From: Vreelandella subglaciescola
GTDB taxonomy: Bacteria > Pseudomonadota > Gammaproteobacteria > Pseudomonadales > Halomonadaceae
Length of the DNA stretch: 64,000 nucleotides
NCBI RefSeq assembly: GCF_900142895.1
Contig: NZ_LT670847.1
Coordinates: forward strand, 1,178,001-1,242,000
Reading direction: 5' to 3'
Part shown: one piece after another, positions 27,154 through 35,174 of the stretch
Numbering within the stretch: the stretch's first letter is position 1
How the letters are laid out: each line of letters begins with the position of its first letter
Position numbers and translations under genes: made by a program
The notes under the pieces: model-generated
Seen by the model: the letters and a program-made list of their open reading frames with translations, nothing else
The model's database searches: none
What the model was told of the DNA's origin: nothing

Positions 27154-27318
27154 TGATGCTCAACAGATGCAGCAGCACCGCCGATTTAAGCAACCAACTT
27201 GCGGGCGGAATACAAATACAGCTAAAGCGGCGTACGGCTTCATTCCCCTGGGTCGGCGCTAGCCGAACTTTTCTGTGCCGCGCCTTAGCCGCAGCACGCA
27301 GGGGTAAAGGAGCCGACC

Positions 27319-27510
27319 ATGACCCATCGTACCCAGCCGCATCACAACCGCCCTTCCAGCAGCCTCGCGTATCTTGCCGCGCTTGATCTCTCAAGCGACG
27401 ATCTCGTGCGCCCAGCGCTTTGCAACGCCGCTATTCTTGCAGGCCGTGCCTGCCGATCCGCGACGAGCGATGAACGGACGGAAAAAAGCCGAGCCGTGCA
27501 GTCCGAATAA
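27319..27510 (+). CDS. Candidate small protein, unknown function
   Basis: A 63-codon ORF starting MTHRTQPHHNR with an excellent AAAGGAG ribosome site at correct spacing and a promoter-like sequence upstream. The protein is Arg/Ser/Ala-rich with no membrane segment and no domain I recognise. The region is otherwise non-coding, and a GC-rich genome throws up open frames readily. The ribosome site and promoter are the only positive evidence. It could also be a gene remnant. Confidence 0.35.
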   Translation: MTHRTQPHHNRPSSSLAYLAALDLSSDDLVRPALCNAAILAGRACRSATSDERTEKSRAVQSE

Positions 27511-27568
27511 TGGCCACTCCAAGCAGGGAACATGCAATTTCGCCTCCGAGCCGGCCGGAGGCGTCGAG

Positions 27569-28525
27569 CTACTGCAGAGAGCGGCGTGATGCCTTCTCCT
27601 GATACATACTGCGATCTGCCTCGCGAACGGCATGCTGGAGCCCGAGCTGGGGTTGGCGTGTCGCCCAGCCGATAGACGCCATAATGCCGGCATGGGCAAG
27701 CGCCTCACGAATACGGTCGACGACGTTATTCAGCTCGAGGCCATTGCACTCCACGCAGAGCACGCCGAATTCATCGCCGCCAAACCGGGCGACAATGTCG
27801 CCCTGACGCACGGCACTGTTCAGTACTTGTGCCGTACGGCGCAGCAGGTCGTCCCCCGCGGCATGCCCTTGGGTATCGTTGATTTCCTTGAGGTTATCCA
27901 GATCAAGCACCGCAATACCAGTGGGACTGCCGTACCGGCTGGCCCGCGCTTCTTCATGGGCGATCACGGACTCCCAGCCGTGGCGATTAAAAATCCCGGT
28001 CAGGCAATCAGTGATGGCATCACGCCGACTGCGCTCCAACATCCTCTCCTGCTCGACCGTTCTGAGCTCGTGAGACAAAATAGTTCCCAACAGCTTGCCA
28101 CACAGTTCAATCAAGGGCAGCTCGTTTCGAAGCGACTCCGCCTGCTCTTTGGGATCGATCGCACAGAGCGTACCGAACAGGCTGCCGTCGTCCTTACACA
28201 CGGGAACGCCAATATAGGCCCCGATTTCAGCCTGTTCATTGATCAACGCCTCGACAAACACGGGGATTTCGGCGGAGCTGGGGGCAACTCTTGGCCCGTC
28301 ACCGCCCACCATGCGCGAGCAGAAGCTGTCCGCCCATTGAAAAACAGCCCCGTCCTGTATGCCATACGACCGGTCATCAGCCTGCAGCACGATCCACTCG
28401 GCCCCCTCTGTCCTGGTCATCATCCACAGGCCCATGTCGATGCGACCTCGAAGAAAGCCAAGCACGGCGCGGCTTGCCGACTCGAACCCCTGGAAAGGCA
28501 GCATATCCAGCGTCGTTTGTCCCAT
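27569..28525 (-). CDS. GAF-GGDEF diguanylate cyclase
   Basis: A 318-residue cytoplasmic signalling enzyme making cyclic di-GMP. An N-terminal GAF domain (IGVPVCKDDGSLFGTLCAID) senses an unknown small ligand. A helix (ERMLERSRRDAITDCLTGIFNR) leads into a GGDEF domain with an intact RFGGDEFGVL active site. No RxxD inhibitory site is obvious. The start at 28525 (MGQTTLDML) follows a strong GGGAGGGGAG ribosome site. The longer frame upstream is not supported. It stands alone, with a weak GC hairpin after the stop. Confidence 0.92.
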   Translation of the reverse strand: MGQTTLDMLPFQGFESASRAVLGFLRGRIDMGLWMMTRTEGAEWIVLQADDRSYGIQDGAVFQWADSFCSRMVGGDGPRVAPSSAEIPVFVEALINEQAEIGAYIGVPVCKDDGSLFGTLCAIDPKEQAESLRNELPLIELCGKLLGTILSHELRTVEQERMLERSRRDAITDCLTGIFNRHGWESVIAHEEARASRYGSPTGIAVLDLDNLKEINDTQGHAAGDDLLRRTAQVLNSAVRQGDIVARFGGDEFGVLCVECNGLELNNVVDRIREALAHAGIMASIGWATRQPQLGLQHAVREADRSMYQEKASRRSLQ

Positions 28526-28765
28526 TGGCTCCCCTCCCGTCGACCAGAAATAAGTGAGACGCGTATTTCGCGACCTGAGTGAGAAAGTCCGCACGGCGGT
28601 GTGCCGCCAGCACGGTTCACTTTTATCCTTAAGATACGGATATATGATAGAGAAACCAATTTCTTATTGGCAGCAGGCCGCACAACCGCTGCCTCACGGG
28701 TTGCCCTTCTTCATCGGCTCGTCCCACTATGGTAAGCCATAGCCCACTCATCACAGGAGCGCCAC

Positions 28766-29317
28766 ATGAGCCACAAGGCCTTGCTGAATATCGACTACAC
28801 CCACGACTTTGTCGCCGACGACGGCAAGCTTTCCTGCGGCGCGCCGGGGCAAGCACTGGAAGACAGCATCGTCGGGATTACCGAAGCGTTTATCCAGGCC
28901 GGCGATGACGTCTTCTTCGCCATTGATGCCCACCTGGACGATGACCCTCATCACCCGGAAGCCAAGCTTTTTCCGCCGCACAACATTATGAACACTGCCG
29001 GGCGCGACCTCTACGGCAAGCTCGCCGGCGTCTACGACCAGCACAAACATCTGCCCTACGTGCACTATTTCGACAAAACCCGCTACAGCGCCTTTGTCGG
29101 CACGCCGCTTGAACTCAAGCTACGCGAGCGCGGCATTACCCAGCTGCATCTCGTGGGCGTTTGCACCGACATCTGCATCCTGCACACGGCGATGGATGCC
29201 TACAACAAGGGCTTTGACATCGTTGTTCATCGCCAAGGCGTTGCCAGCTTCAATCAGGCAGGCCACGACTTTGCGCTTGAGCACGTTAAAAACGTGCTGA
29301 GTGGGAAGGTGGTGTAG
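28766..29317 (+). CDS. Isochorismatase-family cysteine hydrolase
   Basis: A 183-residue hydrolase with the catalytic triad of the nicotinamidase/isochorismatase fold: Asp10 (LNIDYTHDF), Lys104 (FDKTRYSAF) and Cys133 (GVCTDICILHT). The cis-peptide region precedes the cysteine as expected. CAGGAG provides the ribosome site. Candidates are nicotinamidase or a related amidase, but no pathway partners flank it. It converges with a disrupted nuclease-like gene whose remnant ends 41 bases away. Confidence 0.9.
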   Translation: MSHKALLNIDYTHDFVADDGKLSCGAPGQALEDSIVGITEAFIQAGDDVFFAIDAHLDDDPHHPEAKLFPPHNIMNTAGRDLYGKLAGVYDQHKHLPYVHYFDKTRYSAFVGTPLELKLRERGITQLHLVGVCTDICILHTAMDAYNKGFDIVVHRQGVASFNQAGHDFALEHVKNVLSGKVV

Positions 29318-29358
29318 GAAAGACGACGAATGCAGAGCGGGCCGCATAGCGACATGCT

Positions 29359-29904
29359 TCAAACACCAAGCGCCTCAATTTCCTCACGGCCACGCACCCG
29401 ACCATAAAGGCCAATCAGCCCTTTAGGACCGAGCATCGAGAGCCTGACGACGGGCAACTGAGTTTTGGCAAAGCCATCATATATGGCTTTCTGCTACTGT
29501 TTCCTGGTAAGCAAACCAATACGGATCGGCGTGTAGTGCTCGCCCAACTCAATCAGCAAAAGCTGGTTCCAGCTTGGCGTCAGGCGCACGCTGCGACCGC
29601 GCTGATTCTCTTGGGTGATGGCCTTTACCTGAATAAAAGCATCGCCTTCGATCAGATCATAGCCAGGATTAGACAGCCCCTCGGCTTTACATGGCGCATA
29701 GCCCAAGGCCTCCAGAAAACGCATGCCGAGGAACTCGCCGATACGGCCAATGATATTACCGTTGCCGCCAATGCGTTCCGGCACCTCGCGACCCAGCGCC
29801 AATAGCGCTTTGCGCGCTTGGAGATAATTCTCAATCGCGGACTTGATGTCGGCGTCCCTACTTTGGATAGGCACGGTAAGTTGATTCATCTCATAACGCT
29901 CCAT
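29359..29904 (-). pseudogene. PD-(D/E)XK-like protein (DUF6998 type) with in-frame amber codon
   Basis: Residues 1-136 encode a small restriction-endonuclease-fold protein: GRIGEFLGMRFLEALGY, NPGYDL, then QVKAITQEN, matching the E / D / (E/Q)xK pattern of that fold. A TAG at 29494-29496 stops it after RKQ. The same frame then continues for 44 good codons (QKAIYDGFAKTQLPVV, then LGPKGLIGLYGRVRG) to a TGA at 29359. This looks like a CAG-to-TAG mutation truncating a protein of about 181 residues. The start may be the Met at residue 6 (GGAG upstream). It is adjacent to and co-directional with the GIY-YIG gene. The DUF number is from memory. Confidence 0.7.
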
Positions 29905-29949
29905 GTCTTTATGATCTGCATCATCAATACGAATGTGACAGTACCTTTT

Positions 29950-30879
29950 CTATTTGCTTGCTTCTCTGACCGCCTCACTCACCTGCTGGTCCTGCCAGTC
30001 GCCGTAGGTCAAACCGCTTTCTTCCGTCTTCCAGGAAGTCCGTCCGTTGGCGCTACGGCCCGACACTACCGCAGCAGCTGCACTGGGGCTGTTAAAACTC
30101 TGATCTACGTTGAAGATCTTCGTACCGTTACTTTCCGTCAGCACCCCATCCTCGCAAAGCTGATTATAGAGGCTCTGATAGCCACGCTCAGTACCGGCCC
30201 AGGCACCACGGGCCAGGGAGCCTTTGAAGACGTAAAATTCACCGTCAATTTCCTGGCTTGTGGCACGGATGCCGTGCCGCGGCACTTCCAAGGTGAAATG
30301 GGGGGACACCTCGGGTTCCGTCGCTAGCGTCGCTTCAGGTTCTCTTGAGGGACGGGCTGTCTCGCGCAGAAAATCCAACCCCAGCACCGGCAGCACGGTG
30401 CGGATCTGCTCCGCAAAGAATGCCATATCGGCACGATCCGACTCAGGCAGACTGATGTATTCGTGGGCGGTGCCATTCATCAGCCTGCAGCGGCCGATTT
30501 GGCCAGCACTCTGGATCAGCAGGCTTTCCAAATATTTGACGTGTGCCTTGGTGAGGTTCTGGTCTTTACTGGTCACCAGGCACACTTTCTCCCAGAAGTC
30601 CTTGCCACCCTTGTCTTCCGGGCGGTTATGCTGCTTGAGCCGCGTGCCGACGTCGTCGCTTTCGCCGATGTAAATCAACGGCCGCAGGCTATTCTCGGGG
30701 TCAGGGCCGATAAGGAAGTAAATTCCGGTGCGTCCGCACTCCGGACGCTGCACTAGCTCACTAAGCTTGCTGCGCGGGCTAGTGAGCACGCGGCCAGTCC
30801 AGTTCATGATCTCCGCGGTAAGCAGGCCGTTGGGCGTGCCATCCACCAGAAAAAGTCGAATACTGCGTCCCTGAATCAT
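29950..30879 (-). CDS. GIY-YIG nuclease with C-terminal DUF4357
   Basis: A 309-residue protein. An N-terminal extension is followed by a GIY-YIG domain starting GIYFLIG with YIGES 20-odd residues later (the two halves of the motif), a basic RLKQH helix, and an acidic LESLLIQ metal-site segment. The C terminus has DUF4357 (SPSAAAAVVSGRSANG, then WKTEESGLTYGDW). Such fusions are frequent in restriction and defence loci. Its neighbour is the disrupted PD-(D/E)XK-like gene. A 35-bp sequence about 115-150 bases upstream is repeated upstream of hsdM. The target and role are unknown. Confidence 0.85.
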   Translation of the reverse strand: MIQGRSIRLFLVDGTPNGLLTAEIMNWTGRVLTSPRSKLSELVQRPECGRTGIYFLIGPDPENSLRPLIYIGESDDVGTRLKQHNRPEDKGGKDFWEKVCLVTSKDQNLTKAHVKYLESLLIQSAGQIGRCRLMNGTAHEYISLPESDRADMAFFAEQIRTVLPVLGLDFLRETARPSREPEATLATEPEVSPHFTLEVPRHGIRATSQEIDGEFYVFKGSLARGAWAGTERGYQSLYNQLCEDGVLTESNGTKIFNVDQSFNSPSAAAAVVSGRSANGRTSWKTEESGLTYGDWQDQQVSEAVREASK

Positions 30880-31208
30880 GAGCCTTCCTTCGATTAATCG
30901 GTCGCGCGCGGCTCAACGAGCATTAGCACCTCCTGAGAAGTGGCATTCTCGGAGAAGCTTCATTGACGATGCAGCCGCACTCACGTAAATGCTGAAAATG
31001 GCAAAAGGGCCACATGATACACAGCGCCGAAGGTAGCTTGCAGGATAAATACCGCTCGCCGTACGCGGAAAGCCGGCGCTGCCAAGCTCACCCCGCTACA
31101 CTGTTTTTGCGTGACTGTTTGTACGTAACTGATTGAACGTGCGGTTCAGCATCTTCCACGTGCTGAGCCACGCCACCGCCCCACTTCTTCTCGCCAAGTG
31201 AGTGAATC
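30880..31208. other. Divergent intergenic region, GIY-YIG gene / DUF3047 gene
   Basis: About 330 bases without a gene. It holds one copy of the 35-bp repeat (30995-31029) and presumably both promoters. No other structure is evident. Confidence 0.5.
30995..31029 (+). repeat. 35-bp direct repeat, copy A (copy B at 39409-39443)
   Basis: Both copies read AAAATG(G/A)CAAAAGGGC, then (C/T)ACATGATACACAGCGCCG, differing at two positions. They are in the same orientation, 8414 bases apart, and each lies upstream of a leftward gene: the GIY-YIG nuclease here and hsdM there. The similarity stops sharply on both sides. Confidence 0.9.
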
Positions 31209-31865
31209 ATGATCAAACCCTTTTACCCCTGCTGCCTGATAATGCTACTGGCAGCTCCCGTCATTGCGGAAGATGACCTGACGTTCTCACCGTACGAGAT
31301 CAATGCCTGGCCGACACGCTCCTTCGAGGGAGAAACCGGCTATCGAGTCGTCGAGCGGGAAGGCACCCCACTCCTCCAGGCCAGCGCCCAAAAACAGGCC
31401 TCGGCCAAATACCTGGAACGCGAGATCGACCTTGGAAAAACGCCTTACCTGCATTGGTGCTGGCAGGTATCGGGCATCTATAAAGGCCTCGACGAAACGC
31501 AAAAATCCGGTGACGATTACCCGGCCAGGGTCTATGTAGCCCGCAAAACGGGGCTGCTGCCCTGGCAAGTGGAATCGGTGAACTACGTGTGGGCCTCAAG
31601 CCAGCCGGCCGGCACAAGCTGGCCCAACGCTTTTACCTCACGCGCCCAGCTGCTGGCCCTGCAAAGTGGCAAAGCCCGCGTGGGCGAATGGGTGGCCGAA
31701 GTGCGGGATATCCGCGACGACTATCAACGGCTCTTCGGAAGCAGCCCGGACAGCATCGACGGCCTCGCCCTGATGAGCGATGGCGACAATACCGGCGGCA
31801 ATGCCACGGCATGGTTTACCAAGCTTGGCTTATCCGCCAGCCCCGAACCGCCGGAGTGCCCGTAA
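31209..31865 (+). CDS. DUF3047 periplasmic protein
   Basis: A 218-residue protein with an N-terminal signal peptide (CCLIMLLAAPVIA). Its body carries the family landmarks YLHWCWQVSG, KSGDDYPARVYV and VNYVWAS, with a C-terminal DGLALMSDGDNTGGNATAW. DUF3047 proteins are exported and of unknown function, with a predicted beta-sandwich. The 3' end overlaps the likely start of the pyrophosphatase gene, suggesting coupled translation. Confidence 0.85.
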   Translation: MIKPFYPCCLIMLLAAPVIAEDDLTFSPYEINAWPTRSFEGETGYRVVEREGTPLLQASAQKQASAKYLEREIDLGKTPYLHWCWQVSGIYKGLDETQKSGDDYPARVYVARKTGLLPWQVESVNYVWASSQPAGTSWPNAFTSRAQLLALQSGKARVGEWVAEVRDIRDDYQRLFGSSPDSIDGLALMSDGDNTGGNATAWFTKLGLSASPEPPECP

Positions 31866-32506
31866 GCCGAGAACCGGCTGTCATCAGGGCGTCATGGCAC
31901 GCAGTTAACGTCTCTCGCCGTACGCTGCCCCCGGCCGCCGGCCTGCTCGCCGCCTCTGCCGCCCACGCCCAGAACGTGTTCGACTACCCCCAGACCGACG
32001 ACGCCCCGGACACCTTTCACGTGGTCAACGAAATCCCCGCCGGCAGCTTCACCAAGTACGAAATCAACGCCGACAACGGCCAGCTGATCGTCGACCGCTA
32101 CGTTTCGATGCCGGTGCGCTACCCGGCCAACTACGGCTCAATCACCAGCTCCACCGGCGGCGACAACGACCCGCTGGACGCGCTGGTCATCACCCGGGAC
32201 GCCATCTACCCCGGTGCGGTCATCAAGGCCCGCGCCATCGGCGTGCTGCGCATGATTGACGACGGCGAAGCCGACGACAAGATCATTGCGGTGCCGGCAA
32301 GCGACGTGGACCCGACCTACGCCGACATCAAGGAAATGGCCGACCTGCCGAAGATGGACGCCGAGCGCCTGAACGCCTTTTTCCGCGTCTACAAAAACCT
32401 CCCCGACGGCGGCGACATCCAGCTTGACGGCTTTGGCGACGCAAGCGACGCCCGGGAAATTCTCACACAAGCCTTCGACGCCTACGCAAAGGAACACGGC
32501 GAGTAA
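31856..32506 (+). CDS. Family I inorganic pyrophosphatase with apparent signal peptide
   Basis: The domain from about 31970 onward is a clear soluble inorganic pyrophosphatase: NEIPAGSFTKYEIN, VDRYVSMPVRYPANYGSI, and the signature GDNDPLDALV with the Mg-binding aspartates. It is preceded by RRTLPPAAGLLAASAAHAQ, which reads as a Sec signal peptide. That is unusual, because the enzyme normally works in the cytoplasm. No in-frame ATG sits close to the signal. A GTG at 31856 overlapping the upstream gene is the best candidate. An out-of-frame ATG near 31894 would fit if one base had been lost, so the start is unresolved. Confidence 0.8.
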   Translation: MPVSREPAVIRASWHAVNVSRRTLPPAAGLLAASAAHAQNVFDYPQTDDAPDTFHVVNEIPAGSFTKYEINADNGQLIVDRYVSMPVRYPANYGSITSSTGGDNDPLDALVITRDAIYPGAVIKARAIGVLRMIDDGEADDKIIAVPASDVDPTYADIKEMADLPKMDAERLNAFFRVYKNLPDGGDIQLDGFGDASDAREILTQAFDAYAKEHGE

Positions 32507-32524
32507 GCACCCGCTTCAGCCCGG

Positions 32525-32920
32525 CTACAGCCACAGCAGGCGCACCACGGCAATGTTGGCAAAGCTCACCAGCAGCAAAAAGCTTACGTAGGTCAGCACC
32601 AGATAGCGGAAATAGTTGCGCCGGCTGTGCTGCACAATGCCGGCTTCTTCCTGGTGGGCGCGGTGCGCCGCGGCAATTTTGGCAAACAGCGTCAGCTCAA
32701 AATGCATCAGCGCAAGCGTGATCAAGGCCAGCATGCTGCCCAGCAGCGGCGCGATAAGAATCCAGCCTTTCAACACCTGGGTAATTTCAGGCTTGAGGTA
32801 CGGCACCGCGCCCAGCACCACCACGGCGATGGTGATCTGAAACAGCTTTTGCCAAATATGATCGTGGCGGTATTTGTACTCGTCCCACAGCAGCGCATCG
32901 GGGCCATCTATGTAGTACAT
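32525..32920 (-). CDS. Hypothetical inner-membrane protein
   Basis: A 131-residue protein with three hydrophobic helices (ITIAVVVLGAVPYL, GWILIAPLLGSMLALITLAL, and a C-terminal VLTYVSFLLLVSFANIAVV). A short cytoplasmic stretch rich in His and Arg (AAAHRAHQEE) lies between helices two and three. I do not recognise a family. It converges with the pyrophosphatase gene, 18 bases apart. Confidence 0.65.
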   Translation of the reverse strand: MYYIDGPDALLWDEYKYRHDHIWQKLFQITIAVVVLGAVPYLKPEITQVLKGWILIAPLLGSMLALITLALMHFELTLFAKIAAAHRAHQEEAGIVQHSRRNYFRYLVLTYVSFLLLVSFANIAVVRLLWL

Positions 32921-33015
32921 ACGGTGCTCCTTGCCGAGATGTATGCTGAGTTCAAGAATCCCGCGGCTCGATGAGAGCTCTTGAAGGCAAGCATTGGGAC
33001 CCTAAACTAGCCCTC

Positions 33016-33363
33016 CTAGCCGAAAAAACAATCGTTTTCGTCGGCATTCACCACGGCAAAAACCTCCTCAACGGAGCGTGCCTCGGGCTTGGGCGTGTAC
33101 GAATGCCACTTTAGATCGCTGCGCATCCAGTAGAGTTTCCAGCATTGATGCTTTTTTACGTAGGTGGCTTTTGCCACCGGTAACTCGATAATTCTGGAAG
33201 GCTCGCGGATGTCCGGGCGAAGCTCGACAACCTGCACGTTTTGGCCAGCAATGCGAACGTCAATATCTAACTGCGAGCGGATATGCACGGGCGGCCGACA
33301 CGCTTCCAGAAATACTGCCGCGGCTTTTTGAATTTTCTTCTCTTCGAGTTCGCTGAATACCAT
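33016..33363 (-). CDS. DUF3024 protein
   Basis: A 115-residue small soluble protein. EKKIQKAAAVFLEACRPP opens it, and the family core is VVELRPDIREPSRIIELPVAKATYVKK reduced here to its recognisable parts PVAKATYVK and CWKLYWMRSDLKWHSY. The function is unknown. It is the last intact gene before the second IS1380-type element, whose left end lies about 95 bases upstream of its start. Confidence 0.75.
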   Translation of the reverse strand: MVFSELEEKKIQKAAAVFLEACRPPVHIRSQLDIDVRIAGQNVQVVELRPDIREPSRIIELPVAKATYVKKHQCWKLYWMRSDLKWHSYTPKPEARSVEEVFAVVNADENDCFFG

Positions 33364-33457
33364 GTAGATTCTCTATGGAAACCCCTGTTCAATGTATGAT
33401 AAAGCGGTAAAAAAACCGCGCAGTGAATTTCACGATCGACCTTAATCGACCTATTAA

Positions 33458-35174
33458 CCCGCCTTATTCATCAGGACGCCGAACGAGCGTTTTACGTCCC
33501 GTGGTGACCGGGACCGACCGGCTTTTATGTCATACGGTCGCTGAGTAGCCGATTAGCACATAGCTTTATCGTATCAATGCCGTGATATTTATAACTGAAG
33601 TTCATTGGTTTCGAGTGACGGCGCAGCCGTGGTCGTCGGCCTCCATAGTGGCCGTTTTGTCTGCTGGAAAAGGCTGAGTAATGCGACGTGTCAGGTCAAT
33701 GCCGTCAGCCGCGGCAACCCTTTCAGTAAAGATGGCCACCATTTATCGGCGGCATCGCCGAGGTGCACGGTGATGCGCCGGGCGTGCACTGTCAGCGTGG
33801 CGGCCACCTTGAGCACCTGCTCGCGCATCCGCTTCAGGCTCCAGCCCTGCCGGGTCTGTCGTTCCAACAGGCAACGCAGCCCGTGTAGCACCTGATAAGC
33901 GCAGAGAGTCAGCAGCAGGTTTACCTCGTTGCGGGCCATGACGTCCTGGACGGTGGAGACACCGCGATCAGTCGAGGAGAGATGCATATCGAGCGACGAC
34001 TTCACCTCGCCCATGTGGGCTTCGGCGCTGCCGCGCTTGCGATAAAGCGCCAGGACCTTTTCCGGCGGCCAGTCGAACTTGCCGAGATTGGTGACCAAAA
34101 AGAAGGCATGCAGCAGCAGATCATCGGGCCGCTCTTGTACCACCAGCACCACGCGCCGCGGCGCCGGCCAGGTACCGGCTTGGTACGCCAGGTCATGGCA
34201 CCATTCCCGAGGTTGCTCGGGGGGCCGGCCGCGTGGCCGCTTCAGATGTGGCGCTGCCAGTGTCTGCAGGCCCGTATGACTGCGCAACCGGCCCAGATAC
34301 TCGATGTCGCGATCTTCCAGCGCCTCAAGCGTGTCGTTGTCGGTGAAGCCGGCGTCGATGCGCACCTTGACCTTGGCCCCGGTGCTCTCGTTGAGTCGCC
34401 GCACCAGATGTGGGATCCAGGTATCGGCATTCTCGGCTGGGCCGGCGTTACCTTCACGCAGCAGGCCGCCCACCATGTCGCCGGTCTCTGCCAGCGAGGC
34501 CACCAAAGGCGAGTAGATTCTGGCCCCGTAAAGTCCATGAAACGCCGAACCGCCCTGGTGGCCGTGAACGTCGATCGGCAAGCCGTCGATGTCCAGCGTC
34601 AGATGCTCGGGGCGTTCGCCGCCGTTCAGCGAGGTCAGTCGCCAGACCGCCAGCCGCAGCAGGCCCTCATGCACGGTATCGATATTGTCGTCGCGGCCCA
34701 GGCACGTCAGCAGCCGCGACAGCGTCGCTTGAGATGGCCGGTCCTGAGCCAACGGCGTTGTCCCGCGGGCATCACTGCAGGCTAGCTGCCAGAGCGGGTC
34801 ACGGCGGAGCGTGTCGGTATCGCTGAGGTCGATCCAGCCCATCGAACGCTGCAGCACCAGGGTACGCAGCTGGCTGGCTAACGAGTGGCGGACGCGATCC
34901 GGGTCGCGATGATCGACCAGATGGTCGTCCAGCGCATCGATCATGCCGCTGTTGTCGAGGGCTTCACGCAACAGCAAAGCACCGCTGTCGCTGGTGGTGC
35001 GATGGCCGCTGAGCTCGACGCGGATGGACCCGTTGCATGACGGGGTCCAGGGGGATAGGCTTTCACCCATGGCGAGTGGTCCTCTTGAGTCAAGTTCGGT
35101 TAGGAACATATTGATTCTACAAGAGAAACTGCTCGCCATCTTCTTTTCTGTCTCAGCCCGGTGAATAAGGCGGG
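33458..35174 (-). mobile_element. IS1380-family insertion sequence, copy 2, without matching target duplication
   Basis: 1717 bp, the same length as copy 1 and nearly identical, in opposite orientation. The bases outside its ends differ (ATTAA on the left, ATAAG on the right), unlike the clean ATAAC duplication of copy 1. The right end interrupts hsdS, and the rest of hsdS does not reappear on the left. This indicates a deletion with one endpoint in the element, or recombination between two direct copies. Confidence 0.95.
33691..35070 (-). CDS. IS1380-family transposase
   Basis: A transposase of 459 residues matching the product of copy 1 over its whole length. The few base differences seen are silent (for example an Ile codon in ARIYSPL). 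The differences in the upstream 23-codon extension change residues, which supports MGESLSPW as the true start. The gene is intact. Confidence 0.92.
   Translation of the reverse strand: MGESLSPWTPSCNGSIRVELSGHRTTSDSGALLLREALDNSGMIDALDDHLVDHRDPDRVRHSLASQLRTLVLQRSMGWIDLSDTDTLRRDPLWQLACSDARGTTPLAQDRPSQATLSRLLTCLGRDDNIDTVHEGLLRLAVWRLTSLNGGERPEHLTLDIDGLPIDVHGHQGGSAFHGLYGARIYSPLVASLAETGDMVGGLLREGNAGPAENADTWIPHLVRRLNESTGAKVKVRIDAGFTDNDTLEALEDRDIEYLGRLRSHTGLQTLAAPHLKRPRGRPPEQPREWCHDLAYQAGTWPAPRRVVLVVQERPDDLLLHAFFLVTNLGKFDWPPEKVLALYRKRGSAEAHMGEVKSSLDMHLSSTDRGVSTVQDVMARNEVNLLLTLCAYQVLHGLRCLLERQTRQGWSLKRMREQVLKVAATLTVHARRITVHLGDAADKWWPSLLKGLPRLTALT

Larger units (their letters stand above)
26936..27568. 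other. Long intergenic region with one candidate small gene
   Basis: About 630 bases between the glycine-zipper and diguanylate cyclase genes. It contains a promoter-like sequence at 27125-27153, a 63-codon ORF with a strong ribosome site (27319-27510), and a CGCCTCC/GGAGGCG hairpin (27541-27563) just after the cyclase stop. I see no other gene. Confidence 0.5.

Noticed and set aside
14291..35174. An inversion between the two IS1380 copies as the cause of copy 2's unmatched flanks
   Set aside because: An inversion would also have mixed the flanks of copy 1, but copy 1 keeps a perfect ATAAC duplication and a rejoining reading frame.
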